In this document: positions 41,701-49,160 of the stretch, piece by piece
Position numbering within the stretch: position 1 is the first letter of the stretch
Layout: the number at the start of each line of letters is the position of its first letter
From: UBA2144 sp964506185
GTDB lineage: Bacteria; Patescibacteriota; Gracilibacteria; Peribacterales; Peribacteraceae
Assembly (NCBI GenBank): GCA_964506185.1
Contig: CAZDKL010000009.1
Location: forward strand, 1 to 50,640
DNA: 50,640 bases
Direction of reading: 5' to 3'
Notes under the pieces: generated by a model
Told to the model about the DNA's origin: nothing
The model's input: the letters and a program-made list of their open reading frames with translations, nothing else
Databases searched by the model: none
Position numbers and translations under genes: made by a program

Positions 41701-43711
41701 TCATATCCAATACATCTGGCAATTCAGTTGAAGTTTCATGCCAAATATGTAAATCCTCAAGTTTAATGTCGGGTTTGATTTGTGGATAGTTGTTACCTGC
41801 TTCCTGATTCCAATATTCAGGAATAGCAAATATCTTCTCTGACTCAGCAATGCACTTCTGATATTCTGCAATAGAATTACTCAGGTTTTCACATTTATTA
41901 AGAAAGCTCTGTATTGTCTCTGGACTTATTCCATTTTTTAAGAAACCAGAAAGTTGTTTACTTTCGAATAACTCCGGATAATCGAATATTTGACGTAGAG
42001 TTGCTATGGAATCAATCTGTGCCCATTCGGGCTGACTTTCAAGTTTATTTGCAATTGAAGCGATACTTCTGACTATCTCTTGATACTGTTTCAATGCCAG
42101 ATACACTCTGTCAACAAAATCAGGTGTAAATGCTGTTCTTTCGACACTTCGCCAAGGGTGCCCCAGTTTGTAATGATGAACATGTAATACTTCGGCAAGC
42201 TGAATTAGCAGATTACAGTTGGCAACATATTCCTCGTAGGTCAGGGTAGAAACGTCCTCTGGTTGCCATTCCAAAGTTTTATTGCTTTCCGATTGGTGTT
42301 TGGATAATTCTCCATGCACCCAATATACAGTCCTGTTAAGAGGTTTTTGTACTTCAAGCAGAGCTTTAGCATAATCGCTTAATTCTTTTATTCTTTGCGA
42401 ACGACCATTTAATACTGCATCCATTGTCTCCTGTTCACCTCTTTCGTTTTTCATATTTACAGTGTCCCTGTAACTCAGCACCACATTCTTGGCGAATATT
42501 TTCTTGTCACTCTTATGGTCATACAATGGCAAACAAATCCTTTCAAGACCAACCTCTCTCAATCGGTTATACACAACTTTAAGTGCAGCCTGCTTCTCAC
42601 AAACAAGTAATACAGTTTTTCCTTCTGATACCAAGGAGGAAATATTATTTGCTATGGTTTGACTCTTACCAGTTCCTGGCGGTCCAGTAACTACAAGGTG
42701 ATTTCCCGATTTAACCCGATGTATAACTTCAAGTTGACTGGAATCGGCATCCAGTACAGTGAAATCGTTTTCCTTTTGTAAACATACATCAATTGCGTCC
42801 AGTCCTTCACCCAAATTCGCATTTGAAGGTTTTGGAAGGGCTTCGCCTTCACATAATGCATTAATAAATTCATGTCCTAGCATTGCTTCCTCATTGCCAC
42901 AAAGGTCTTCATAGATTTGCTGTCCATGAAATGAGAACATGCGAAGCCAAACTCCATCTTCAATTTCACATTCAATATCTACACCCTTAAATGCTTTCTC
43001 AACCTTCTTTAATATACTGTCTAACTGTTCCAGCAACTGTTCTGGTTCTTCGGGCAATTCTAGACTTTCAGTCTCATACTCACGCTCCAACATTAAACTT
43101 AATACAGGATTAAATTTCGGGTCATACTGACTTGTATCTAAGTTAAGTTGTGTATGTTTCTCTGGTCTCTTTTTTGTTTCCAATGATACTGGTAGTAATA
43201 TTAGCGGTGACTCATAATCAAATTCATCATCTTTGTTTTTTGAACCACGTTTTCCTGCTAAGGGTTGTTTCCAACGGACATTACCTAAAGCAATAAACAA
43301 AGTATGCAATCCGTGTTCCTCAAACTTTCTCTTATTTTCAAGCCTAAAACGTTCCAGAGCCCTAATAAGTTTTTCTCCTTTTGGTGAACACTTTGGATTT
43401 CTATCCTGCAACTCTTCTATTTCTCTTTCCATTTCATCAGTAAATTCTTCAGGGAACATTCCCTCTTGCTGACCACCACCTTTAGATTGACGCTTTATTG
43501 TTTCTAATTTTTCTAAACGCAAGATGTCTCTATGTTGAAAGTCAATAGCCAAAGATTCAATGCCTTGCTCCACATATTCCATCTTGAATGCTGCAAAATC
43601 ACCAGAAAATTTTATAGAGTGTGCCCTCTTAGGATACCTAAGTAATCGGTTCCGTCTGGTAAAATCGATTGCCTGGTCTTGAAACCTTTTAAAAACGTCT
43701 ATAGCTTGCAT
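38720..43711 (-). CDS. DUF4011 / SF1 helicase / Vsr-like nuclease protein
   Basis: 1663-aa defence-type protein. The N-terminal DUF4011-like region begins FQDQAIDFTRRNRLLRYP. Helicase motif I GPPGTGKSQT lies near residue 342. A very long, helical, coiled-coil-rich insertion (~480-1200) comes before motif II VVIFDEAS (~1247) and GDPNQLPPTS. Later SF1 motifs include GHRRLNVAVTRS. The C-terminal PD-(D/E)XK/Vsr-like nuclease (~1555-1660) has GYRIDLV and AVECDG (~1595). I recall single-gene systems of this architecture (Hhe-like) protecting against phage. No obvious truncation. A TACAAT box lies ~30 nt upstream of the ATG. Confidence 0.88.
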   Translation of the reverse strand: MQAIDVFKRFQDQAIDFTRRNRLLRYPKRAHSIKFSGDFAAFKMEYVEQGIESLAIDFQHRDILRLEKLETIKRQSKGGGQQEGMFPEEFTDEMEREIEELQDRNPKCSPKGEKLIRALERFRLENKRKFEEHGLHTLFIALGNVRWKQPLAGKRGSKNKDDEFDYESPLILLPVSLETKKRPEKHTQLNLDTSQYDPKFNPVLSLMLEREYETESLELPEEPEQLLEQLDSILKKVEKAFKGVDIECEIEDGVWLRMFSFHGQQIYEDLCGNEEAMLGHEFINALCEGEALPKPSNANLGEGLDAIDVCLQKENDFTVLDADSSQLEVIHRVKSGNHLVVTGPPGTGKSQTIANNISSLVSEGKTVLLVCEKQAALKVVYNRLREVGLERICLPLYDHKSDKKIFAKNVVLSYRDTVNMKNERGEQETMDAVLNGRSQRIKELSDYAKALLEVQKPLNRTVYWVHGELSKHQSESNKTLEWQPEDVSTLTYEEYVANCNLLIQLAEVLHVHHYKLGHPWRSVERTAFTPDFVDRVYLALKQYQEIVRSIASIANKLESQPEWAQIDSIATLRQIFDYPELFESKQLSGFLKNGISPETIQSFLNKCENLSNSIAEYQKCIAESEKIFAIPEYWNQEAGNNYPQIKPDIKLEDLHIWHETSTELPDVLDMITKCAFEITDTTKIRLSHQSYQECIDFAEILSHVNILKQIENWHNLPTMKQIQEELSEVNSLIKEIGQREDLLQKYGVMEEDIPKIQLQEIEQRFRATYKTWLRSFSSNYRQDCATVISYCSLEAPKKHKDIKELAIALSELERSKKYLQKRITAFSKKNLNKTIKRSDVEQLLSAVSAVITVLSEKNLTEMPLEFQKLIEKCRKKSLLVEIAPLFKLLENMVSVSQGIVSYPQNAIEQSLEENINLLMESDKQAKDIIALQTNINSIIENGKPPSTVQELITDANKVARLYQLKQSIDKLNFKDEFGEAVPCSRIILDEPETILKFQDYAELLIKVFPSIEQKIETRQFQDVINELKNLSSTVIKSLSKLDKVQQTIQGLFESEEGMSILDSCSFDEVQKITEGMINNKEQLEEWTRYKRSVEQIRESNIDGILDEVDEQYIQSEELVSCYAKTLWNAWLEKLYRADNVLKSFDPKQHNKYIKDFKAFEENALKYNARRVLQECKPHMKQAMDSMPREAQKLLCESQKKRHPPIRKALSYTAPLVQQLKPCWLMSPLTLSSFLPYGQLQFDVVIFDEASQIRVEHAFGAIARSKQVVVIGDPNQLPPTSFFDSSIEEEEEAKQDELGETIGERAGYESLIQAATTVLPHGDMLLMYHYRSKYEKLIAFSNHFIYDSRLVTFPAPVTKDNSVEFVYVEDGVYDSGGTRRNDIEATKVATMCVEHVKEYGNGKSLGVIALSKAQEVAIRDALATQLKMHPEVADILDENSTELHGFFIKNLESVQGDERNTIILSVGYGKDKNGNVFNRFGPINHTGGHRRLNVAVTRSSEKMYCVSSIHSVDISPSQHNKGAIMLQKYLEYAENGVSALEANIIRNGGSADGEEESMFETEVKRALQAHGYTVESQHGVSGYRIDLVIVHPDNPNTYVLAVECDGATYHSTKSARDRDRLRQDILERLGWTVYRVWSQHWIWAKDEIVQDIVKNVESLRHKKG

Positions 43712-43780
43712 ATTTCGTAGAGGGTTTGTTACTTGGATTGTAAAGGATACACGAGGATTTAACCAACAGCTAAATTAAGG

Positions 43781-44854
43781 CTAAAAAGCACCATTCAACA
43801 TGCCAATCAACAATTGTGTCGATATTGCTAAGAATTCTAATGCTGTGAAGCCTCCCATATCACCGTCAGCATATGAGGAATTCAGATAACGAATAAAATA
43901 CAGCATGTCTTTCTCGCCGATTATTTTCTCATTCAATTGGTTTTGACCTCCAACTACATAGTCTCCAAATTTCATTGGATTCGTGTCAGGACTTAATTCC
44001 CTTAACTTAAAAATCAAACTTTTCACTTCTCTCAAAGAATTTTCATTATTTCCTTTTAAACCCGCTTCCACTGTTGCTATATATTGCAATGAGAAAGTTA
44101 CCGTTGCCGCATCTATAGCTTCTTCTTTGGAAAAACCGCGAGACTCATACGTACCTGTTAAAATGTCTGCATCCTGTCTGCTGTAACTTACACGTTCAGC
44201 GGCTTCATATAATTTGTTCTTGGGACTTTGTGCAACAGGCAGTTGTTGTTTTACGACTGGCTGTTTCACCTGTTTTGGCTTTTCCTCGATAATTGGAGCC
44301 TCTTCTCTGAATATTACTTTTCCATCACCTGAGTCCTCACCTCTAAACTGACCATAAATAAAAATTAGAAAAATAAAGAAAAGACCGACAGATACATTTC
44401 TCCATAGATTATTGTCGGAACCTGTAAGCCATTTCTTTGGATAATTCTGGATGGAGACTGGTAATTTTTTACACAGGATTTTTAGATGTTTATGTACACG
44501 CTTGAAGAGCAAATATGCGATTCTTTTTTCCTGACCTTCATAATAGGCATTCATTACGCAATAAATGTGCAGTAAAAGTCCTGGAATCAGAAAAATACCG
44601 TACCCGATAATTACAATTACAAACCATAACAATCCAATGGAAAATTTACTGCTGTATAGTTGCCCCATGCCTGGAAGCAACAGACTTAGAAATGCTGCGA
44701 TATATGGGTTATGGTTCTTTTCTATATGCTCTTCTTGTTCTAAGAACTCGTGGCAGTGCTTACATTTAGTCGCTTCTTTTAGAATAAGTTCGCTACAAAA
44801 AGGACATTTCTTTGTGTGCTCCATTTGATTGGTATTTTCTTTTGAAGAATCCAT
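43781..44854 (-). CDS. zinc-ribbon membrane protein
   Basis: 357-aa protein. A zinc ribbon (KKCPFCSELI and CKHCHEFL, four Cys at about 17-34) precedes two or three membrane helices (~49-92; AAFLSLLLPGMGQLYSS is the TM2-like motif). A cytoplasmic stretch and another helix (~155-172) follow, then a Pro/Gln/Lys spacer and a C-terminal helical domain (~205-355) containing YESRGFSKEEAIDAAT. Function unknown. The spacer plus C-terminal module parallels the layout of the Ltp-type protein. Start uncertain: ATG 44854 chosen; 44824 (MEHTKKCPFC) and 44905 are alternatives, the last lying within the structured leader. Confidence 0.6.
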   Translation of the reverse strand: MDSSKENTNQMEHTKKCPFCSELILKEATKCKHCHEFLEQEEHIEKNHNPYIAAFLSLLLPGMGQLYSSKFSIGLLWFVIVIIGYGIFLIPGLLLHIYCVMNAYYEGQEKRIAYLLFKRVHKHLKILCKKLPVSIQNYPKKWLTGSDNNLWRNVSVGLFFIFLIFIYGQFRGEDSGDGKVIFREEAPIIEEKPKQVKQPVVKQQLPVAQSPKNKLYEAAERVSYSRQDADILTGTYESRGFSKEEAIDAATVTFSLQYIATVEAGLKGNNENSLREVKSLIFKLRELSPDTNPMKFGDYVVGGQNQLNEKIIGEKDMLYFIRYLNSSYADGDMGGFTALEFLAISTQLLIGMLNGAF

Positions 44855-44885
44855 TTTATTGTTGGAAATAGGCAAAAACCGCCTT

Positions 44886-45000
44886 TCCCAAAAGGGATTC
44901 TCCACAAGCGGGTCGCCTCCCGTTCCGCGCTTGTCAGCGCATTCCCGAGAGCCGCGAGGGAGAACCCCTTACGACCGGGAAGCGCCAATAATGACAAGCT
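44886..45000 (-). ncRNA. GC-rich structured leader or small RNA candidate
   Basis: A GC-rich block in an A/T-rich element. The outer stem AAGGGATTCTCC (44892-44903) pairs with GGAGAACCCCTT (44959-44970) with one mismatch. The inner stem ACAAGCG (44904-44910) pairs with CGCTTGT (44928-44934). CTTGTCA (44930-44936) can instead pair with TGACAAG (44992-44998), so two folds compete. TCCCaaaaGGGA (44886-44897) abuts. It lies upstream of the zinc-ribbon gene and would be in its 5' leader on the minus strand. A frame crossing it is open but does not look like protein. Confidence 0.4.
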
Positions 45001-45058
45001 AATTGTAATAATCTGAACTGGAGGCGACACCTCAATTATATATGATTTTTGACATTTG

Positions 45059-45787
45059 TTATAGGTTAGCCAGCGTTTCTGTTGCCTTTTGAATAATCGC
45101 TACATTCGCCCTTACTCTAGCCTCGAAAGAACACGACCTAATGCCTGTTTCTGGACAAAAACACATTGGAACTCCTGCTTCCGCGAATCGAGCTTCAAGC
45201 GAAGTGTCGAACTTGTCATATATAACCCCGTCTTCTACTGACATTCCCTCTAACGAATCTTTACTGACCACTGGTAAATATTCTTCTGCTGATTTTAATA
45301 GACCTTGGTAGAATTTTTTGTGTTCTCTATTAAATCCAAATCCGTAAACATGCCTCGATATCCAATCTTCGTGGAGACTGATGACACAATCTATTCTCTG
45401 ACCGTAAGAATGAAGCAGGCACAGAGTTTGTTCTGGCTGATAGTAATAGTGTCTACTTCGGTTTAAATCTTTGTCTTCCCAATTTTTCCTAGCCCTCATG
45501 TGAACTGCCGTTGGATTCAGGCAGGGGTATATAATCAGCTTTACAGAATAATCAGATTCGTATTCCCTAAGAAACTCCACAACTGCTGAAACAGGTGCAG
45601 GCTCCGTTCCTGAATGGACTCCTGAAATGACTAGGAGGGTCTTGGAATATTCAGGCGGTTCAATTTTTAACCGTAATAAAGGATACTGTCTGTTTTTGCC
45701 GACTTTGCCTACTTCTGAATAATCAAAGCCTCTCTGTTGGCAGATTTCTCTGATGTCTCTGACAAGTTTTCTATACGTATAATGCAT
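45059..45787 (-). CDS. M14-like zinc carboxypeptidase/deacylase
   Basis: 242-aa cytoplasmic-looking hydrolase of the M14/AstE type. Zinc ligands: His58 and Glu62 in SGVHSGTEPAP, and His139 in VISLHEDW. Substrate-binding Arg/Asn lie in KDLNRSR (~106-112). CPETGIR (Glu213) is in the place of the catalytic Glu. Length fits a single catalytic domain with no signal peptide. Possible substrates include peptidoglycan peptides or acyl-amino acids; why an integrative element carries it is unclear. The ATG sits inside the palindrome TATAATGCATTATA (45778-45791). It lies 11 bp downstream of the integrase stop. Confidence 0.75.
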   Translation of the reverse strand: MHYTYRKLVRDIREICQQRGFDYSEVGKVGKNRQYPLLRLKIEPPEYSKTLLVISGVHSGTEPAPVSAVVEFLREYESDYSVKLIIYPCLNPTAVHMRARKNWEDKDLNRSRHYYYQPEQTLCLLHSYGQRIDCVISLHEDWISRHVYGFGFNREHKKFYQGLLKSAEEYLPVVSKDSLEGMSVEDGVIYDKFDTSLEARFAEAGVPMCFCPETGIRSCSFEARVRANVAIIQKATETLANL

Positions 45788-45791
45788 TATA
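45778..45791. repeat. palindrome TATAATGCATTATA, copy 1
   Basis: Perfect 14-bp palindrome spanning the start codon of the M14-like gene. The same palindrome occurs at 47124-47137 (within a 16-bp version). Confidence 0.6.
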
Positions 45792-45798
45792 ACTCTGG

Positions 45799-46746
45799 TT
45801 AATAAGGAATCCCCTCGACCCTTTCCTGAAGGTTGTCTAGTCGGTGCTTCGTATAGATTGCCGTCGTGTTTACATTCTGATGCCCTAAAATCTGGGCAAG
45901 CCCCACTATATCGCTTGGATTAGCTTGCAAATAGGCATAACTAAATGTGTGTCTCAGGGAATGACTGTGGCAATGGGTCTTAAGCCCAGCTTTTTCGGCA
46001 TAACGTATAACCAACTGCTGAACTCCTGCTGTGCTTAATTCTCCTCTTTGCCCGAAGAACAATTTGTCAGTCGGCTTAGTCGTCTCTATATATTCAGTCA
46101 GTAATGCCCTAAGTTTCGCGTTAAGAGGGACTTGCCTCGTCCTTCTGGCTTTCGAGCTTCGCACATCTACATAGCCCTTACGCTCTGAAATATGAACGTC
46201 CTGAACTTGTAAATTAGCCACTTCTGAAACTCTTAAGCCTGCTCCAATCATCAATTGAACTATTAGCATGTCTCGCAAGTTTCCCCTCAACTCAATTTCT
46301 TTTAGTAATTTTCTGGCTTCCGGTTGTGTAAGCCCTCTGGGGGCTAAATTCTGCTGAACCAAGTGTTTAACTTGTTCCGCTGGGTTCTTGTCAATAAGTC
46401 CTTCTAGCTTCGCTGTTTTAAGGAACTGCTTAATGGTAGCGAGCTTGCGATTTATAGTTGCTACTGACAATCCTTTACTCTGACAAAAGCTTCTAAAGTC
46501 TATGATGTCCATTGAAGAACATCTTTTTAGGTTGAACTGCTCGCCGTTTACTTTTTCAAACCATTTGAAATAACTCTTGAGGTCGTTCGCTATTGCGCTT
46601 CGAGTATTGTCTGAATAATCTCTGTTGAATAGAGCCTGTAATGCTTGCTCTTCGTTGCTTGTAACATTATGTAATGACTTTGGAATAGGATAATGACCTG
46701 ATTTCAGGACGATTTCGTGCCGATTATGTGGCTTAGGTGTATGCAT
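45799..46746 (-). CDS. tyrosine recombinase (XerC/D-like integrase)
   Basis: 315-aa phage-integrase-family protein. The N-terminal SAM-like core-binding domain (~30-120) has NTRSAIANDLKSYFKWFE. The catalytic domain carries Arg172 in GAGLRVSEV, His262/Arg265 in HSHSLRHTF, His289 in LGHQNVNTT and Tyr298 in AIYTKH, i.e. the full R-K-H-R-H-Y set. It could be a second integrase, a dimer-resolving enzyme or an invertase. tRNA 3'-end targeting with a ~20-bp identity block is the habit of this family rather than of serine integrases. Confidence 0.92.
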   Translation of the reverse strand: MHTPKPHNRHEIVLKSGHYPIPKSLHNVTSNEEQALQALFNRDYSDNTRSAIANDLKSYFKWFEKVNGEQFNLKRCSSMDIIDFRSFCQSKGLSVATINRKLATIKQFLKTAKLEGLIDKNPAEQVKHLVQQNLAPRGLTQPEARKLLKEIELRGNLRDMLIVQLMIGAGLRVSEVANLQVQDVHISERKGYVDVRSSKARRTRQVPLNAKLRALLTEYIETTKPTDKLFFGQRGELSTAGVQQLVIRYAEKAGLKTHCHSHSLRHTFSYAYLQANPSDIVGLAQILGHQNVNTTAIYTKHRLDNLQERVEGIPY

Positions 46747-46766
46747 AATATTAATTAAAATGTCAG

Positions 46767-47048
46767 TTAGAACTCTTCAACTGGAAGATTTGGAAACATC
46801 TCTGACACGACCTTTTTGCATACCTGAAAATCTTTTCCTTGGAACTTGGGGTTTTTATGCCAGACCAGAAGTGCTTTTCTGAAAGCCTCTTGGACTTTCT
46901 TCTTGGCATACTTTTCCCTGTCGTCTGCTGATTGACTTAGGGGTGTCCGCATTTTTGCGGTGGAGTCCTCCGCATTTTTACTTAGACCCCCCTGTGGTTT
47001 CTTGGTCTGTGTATTTTTGTTTTGGAAAATAGGATGTGGATTAGACAT
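46767..47048 (-). CDS. small hypothetical protein upstream of the integrase
   Basis: 93-aa protein with a disordered Gln/Thr/Ser/Lys-rich N-terminal half and a helical C-terminal half (KKKVQEAFRKALLVWHKNP, VCKKVVSEMFPNLP). Not recognised. It reads in the same direction as the integrase, 20 bp upstream of its start, so it could be a co-expressed accessory or excision factor. Confidence 0.55.
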   Translation of the reverse strand: MSNPHPIFQNKNTQTKKPQGGLSKNAEDSTAKMRTPLSQSADDREKYAKKKVQEAFRKALLVWHKNPKFQGKDFQVCKKVVSEMFPNLPVEEF

Positions 47049-47122
47049 TATTAGAATGGGTAAATAAATAAGAATAAAGAGCCTGTGATGTGGATTCAGT
47101 CATAGAGGTAATGGGTTAAAAG

Positions 47123-47138
47123 TTATAATGCATTATAA
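47123..47138. repeat. palindrome TTATAATGCATTATAA, copy 2
   Basis: Perfect 16-bp palindrome containing the 14 bp found at 45778-45791. It overlaps the stop of the 77-aa gene and lies upstream of the 93-aa gene. An AAAAGTT word adjoins it (47118-47124). Confidence 0.6.
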
Positions 47139-47366
47139 GTTTGACCTTCTGCGCTTAAGCCAAGTCCTTCTATATTCAGATGAAAGCTTTTTGAAGTGCT
47201 GTTTGCCAAGCTCGGCGGCGTGGGCTTTTCTATAAGATGCTTCCTGTTTGTCCTGAATCCTTAATAAGTCCGACTCATATTCAAGCCTGTCAATTTTTGC
47301 CTTGCATTTTCTCATCTGGTCTAACAGTTGGTTTTCCTTTTCGGTGCGCTTAGGAGTTTCTGACAT
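47133..47366 (-). CDS. 77-aa basic coiled-coil protein
   Basis: Small Lys/Arg-rich protein dominated by a coiled-coil (ENQLLDQMRKCKAKIDRLEYE) with a strongly basic end (YRRTWLKRRRSNL). It could bind DNA. Not recognised. Part of the minus-strand series of small genes upstream of the integrase. Confidence 0.5.
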   Translation of the reverse strand: MSETPKRTEKENQLLDQMRKCKAKIDRLEYESDLLRIQDKQEASYRKAHAAELGKQHFKKLSSEYRRTWLKRRRSNL

Positions 47367-47469
47367 AGCATGAATAGACGCTTTGCTTTCGGAAAAGTGC
47401 GTCTTTGACTAATATTTATAAATAATTATAAATGTCGGTTTGATATTTCACAAGGAGTTTTTGGCTTAC

Positions 47470-48048
47470 TTATGCCGTTTCCTGCTCATCCAAAAAAGAA
47501 TCTATATATTCAATTAATTCTTGCCTTGCTTCTTCATTTTCAGTTACTTCTTGTCTACATCTGTCGAAGACTTCCATTTGAGTTTCACCTCTGCTGAACC
47601 TGTCAGAACCTTTCTTACTGGCGTTCCAGCCCATGTTGTCTATTAATTTCTGATTAATATTGGACATGGCTTTAATGCTGTACTGAAATTCATAAGGAGC
47701 AAGCGTACTTTTCCTTTTCTTCTCTCTTAAGTCTATGGCAAGTTCTTCGTAAAGTCCCTGATGTCTGGCAAGTGCCGCTTGTCTAAGTCCAAAGTCGTAA
47801 GCCTTAGCTTCCGCCGCTGACATGGGCTTGCCCTTAAAATATTCTGAAATAATTCGCCATATGCTTCTCTCTGTAGCCAAAGGTCCCCATGACTTAATCT
47901 CTGACTGCTTATTAATATTGTGGCGAATAGTCTCTGGTCTGAATCCTGCTAAGTACATTGAAATAATAACTCTATTGCGTTCAGCATTGTCCTGAAGCTT
48001 TACTCCTGGAGTTCTGCCTCGTGACAATTGCATAGTAGTCTCTGACAT
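47470..48048 (-). CDS. hypothetical protein, possibly HTH/terminase-small-like
   Basis: 192-aa soluble protein. Residues ~25-70 look like a helix-turn-helix region (RNRVIISMYLAGFRPETIRH, ERSIWRIISEYF). The middle is helical and charged, and the C-terminus is an acidic helix (EARQELIEYIDSFLDEQ). Size and layout recall phage terminase small subunits or Mu-C-like DNA-binding proteins, but no motif settles it. A TTATAAT box and motif site 4 lie upstream in the 266-bp gap. Confidence 0.5.
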   Translation of the reverse strand: MSETTMQLSRGRTPGVKLQDNAERNRVIISMYLAGFRPETIRHNINKQSEIKSWGPLATERSIWRIISEYFKGKPMSAAEAKAYDFGLRQAALARHQGLYEELAIDLREKKRKSTLAPYEFQYSIKAMSNINQKLIDNMGWNASKKGSDRFSRGETQMEVFDRCRQEVTENEEARQELIEYIDSFLDEQETA

Positions 48049-48146
48049 GACAAATGGCTTACTGAAAAGAAATGAATACCCCCATTATAAAAAACTTTCT
48101 GACAAAAGAACGCACTTCGACTTGTCAGAAGTGCTTTTAAATTATT

Positions 48147-48171
48147 ACAAGTTTTAGAAGTTGTAAAAGTT
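48147..48171. promoter_or_regulatory. A/T-rich element motif, site 4
   Basis: The plus strand carries AAGTTTTAGAAGTTGT followed by AAAAGTT, nearly identical to the minus-strand reading of site 3. It lies upstream of the 192-aa gene; the rest of the gap 48049-48314 shows no gene. Confidence 0.6.
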
Positions 48172-48314
48172 TCATTGTTCCTCTTACCTAAATTTATACT
48201 GCATTACATATACTTTTAAGTATGTTAATTACTTAAGAATAACAGGAATACTTATATTCCTTTTGCATATTACACCTTTTCCTTTGTCTATAAGGGAAAG
48301 TCTTAATTAGATTC

Positions 48315-49139
48315 CTACGAATCTTCCCCGTAAGTTTTTGGCTTTGGAAGCAATAAACACCTTTTAGTAATAGGGTCGTAGTCAAACCAATAATGATAAC
48401 GAGTTGCCCTTCTTTCTTCGGCTTCTCTTTGTTTTTGAGTCTCAGGTTTGTAATGCTTACTTCGTCTTTTGATAGTACTGATGTTTACTGAAGAAGATGT
48501 AAAATCCAACACTTTAAAATGAGGAAATACCTCATCAATCCTGTCCATCATCTCCAACATAGCGTCTACTTTCTCTTCGTTCTTTCTGTCATTTTCTTTT
48601 GGTCCTAGGTTCGGGAGCTTGGATGCATTGCCGTAATAAGCGATTTCAACCTTGAAGTGTTTCGAGCCTTGCAATATTGCTTTGTATATACGAATAACAT
48701 ACAAGTTCCTCCTACGCTTCACCAAAAAGCAGTGATGCATGTAAATAACCTTGTCTGGCAATAAGACGTATTTCTTTAAATCTTTAGGATAAATAACCTT
48801 GGTACGCCTTTTGCCTTGTTTCCCCTCAAACACTGTACACTTACCATTCAACCTCATAACATCCGAAGCCACCTTTGGCAAAGTAACACTCTTTGGGTCA
48901 ATAAACGTGAACAGGCTGTGGAGTACTTCAATAAACTGCTTAGCATTTTCCTCTTTTATATAACGGTATACTTCTAAGCAGGTAATACGATTATACTCAC
49001 GCATCTTCCCTCGCACTCTGCATCTTACAGTACGATGCTTATGAGCCTTCCATTTCTTTATGGGTTTTCCTTTTGGAGTCACGCCCCTAGAGTACCAAAA
49101 GTTATAAAAGTTATAAAACTTTCTAGAATGTTCTTTCAT
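48315..49139 (-). CDS. hypothetical basic protein
   Basis: 274-aa very basic protein (many Lys, Arg, His, Tyr), not recognised. Motif-like features: KWKAHKHRTVRCRVRGKMREY near the N-terminus, VIYMHHCFLVKRRRNLYVIRIYKA in the middle, and RYHYWFDYDPITKRCLLLP at the end. A nucleic-acid-binding role is plausible from charge alone. Codons 8-14 (FYNFYNF) are encoded by motif site 5, so the start of the gene may be bound by the element's own regulator. The ATG at 49139 is the only good start and lies back-to-back with the gene at 49161. Confidence 0.55.
   Translation of the reverse strand: MKEHSRKFYNFYNFWYSRGVTPKGKPIKKWKAHKHRTVRCRVRGKMREYNRITCLEVYRYIKEENAKQFIEVLHSLFTFIDPKSVTLPKVASDVMRLNGKCTVFEGKQGKRRTKVIYPKDLKKYVLLPDKVIYMHHCFLVKRRRNLYVIRIYKAILQGSKHFKVEIAYYGNASKLPNLGPKENDRKNEEKVDAMLEMMDRIDEVFPHFKVLDFTSSSVNISTIKRRSKHYKPETQKQREAEERRATRYHYWFDYDPITKRCLLLPKPKTYGEDS
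49097..49122. promoter_or_regulatory. A/T-rich element motif, site 5 (tandem)
   Basis: AAAAGTTATAAAAGTTATAA followed by AACTTT: tandem AAAAGTTAT units with a 9-bp period, placed inside the first codons of the basic protein gene. Confidence 0.6.
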
Positions 49140-49160
49140 TTATACGATAGAATATTGAAT

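Noticed and set aside
44779..45030. Minus-strand frame over the GC-rich leader
   Set aside because: It overlaps the zinc-ribbon gene out of frame, and the sequence is better explained by base-paired structure than by protein.
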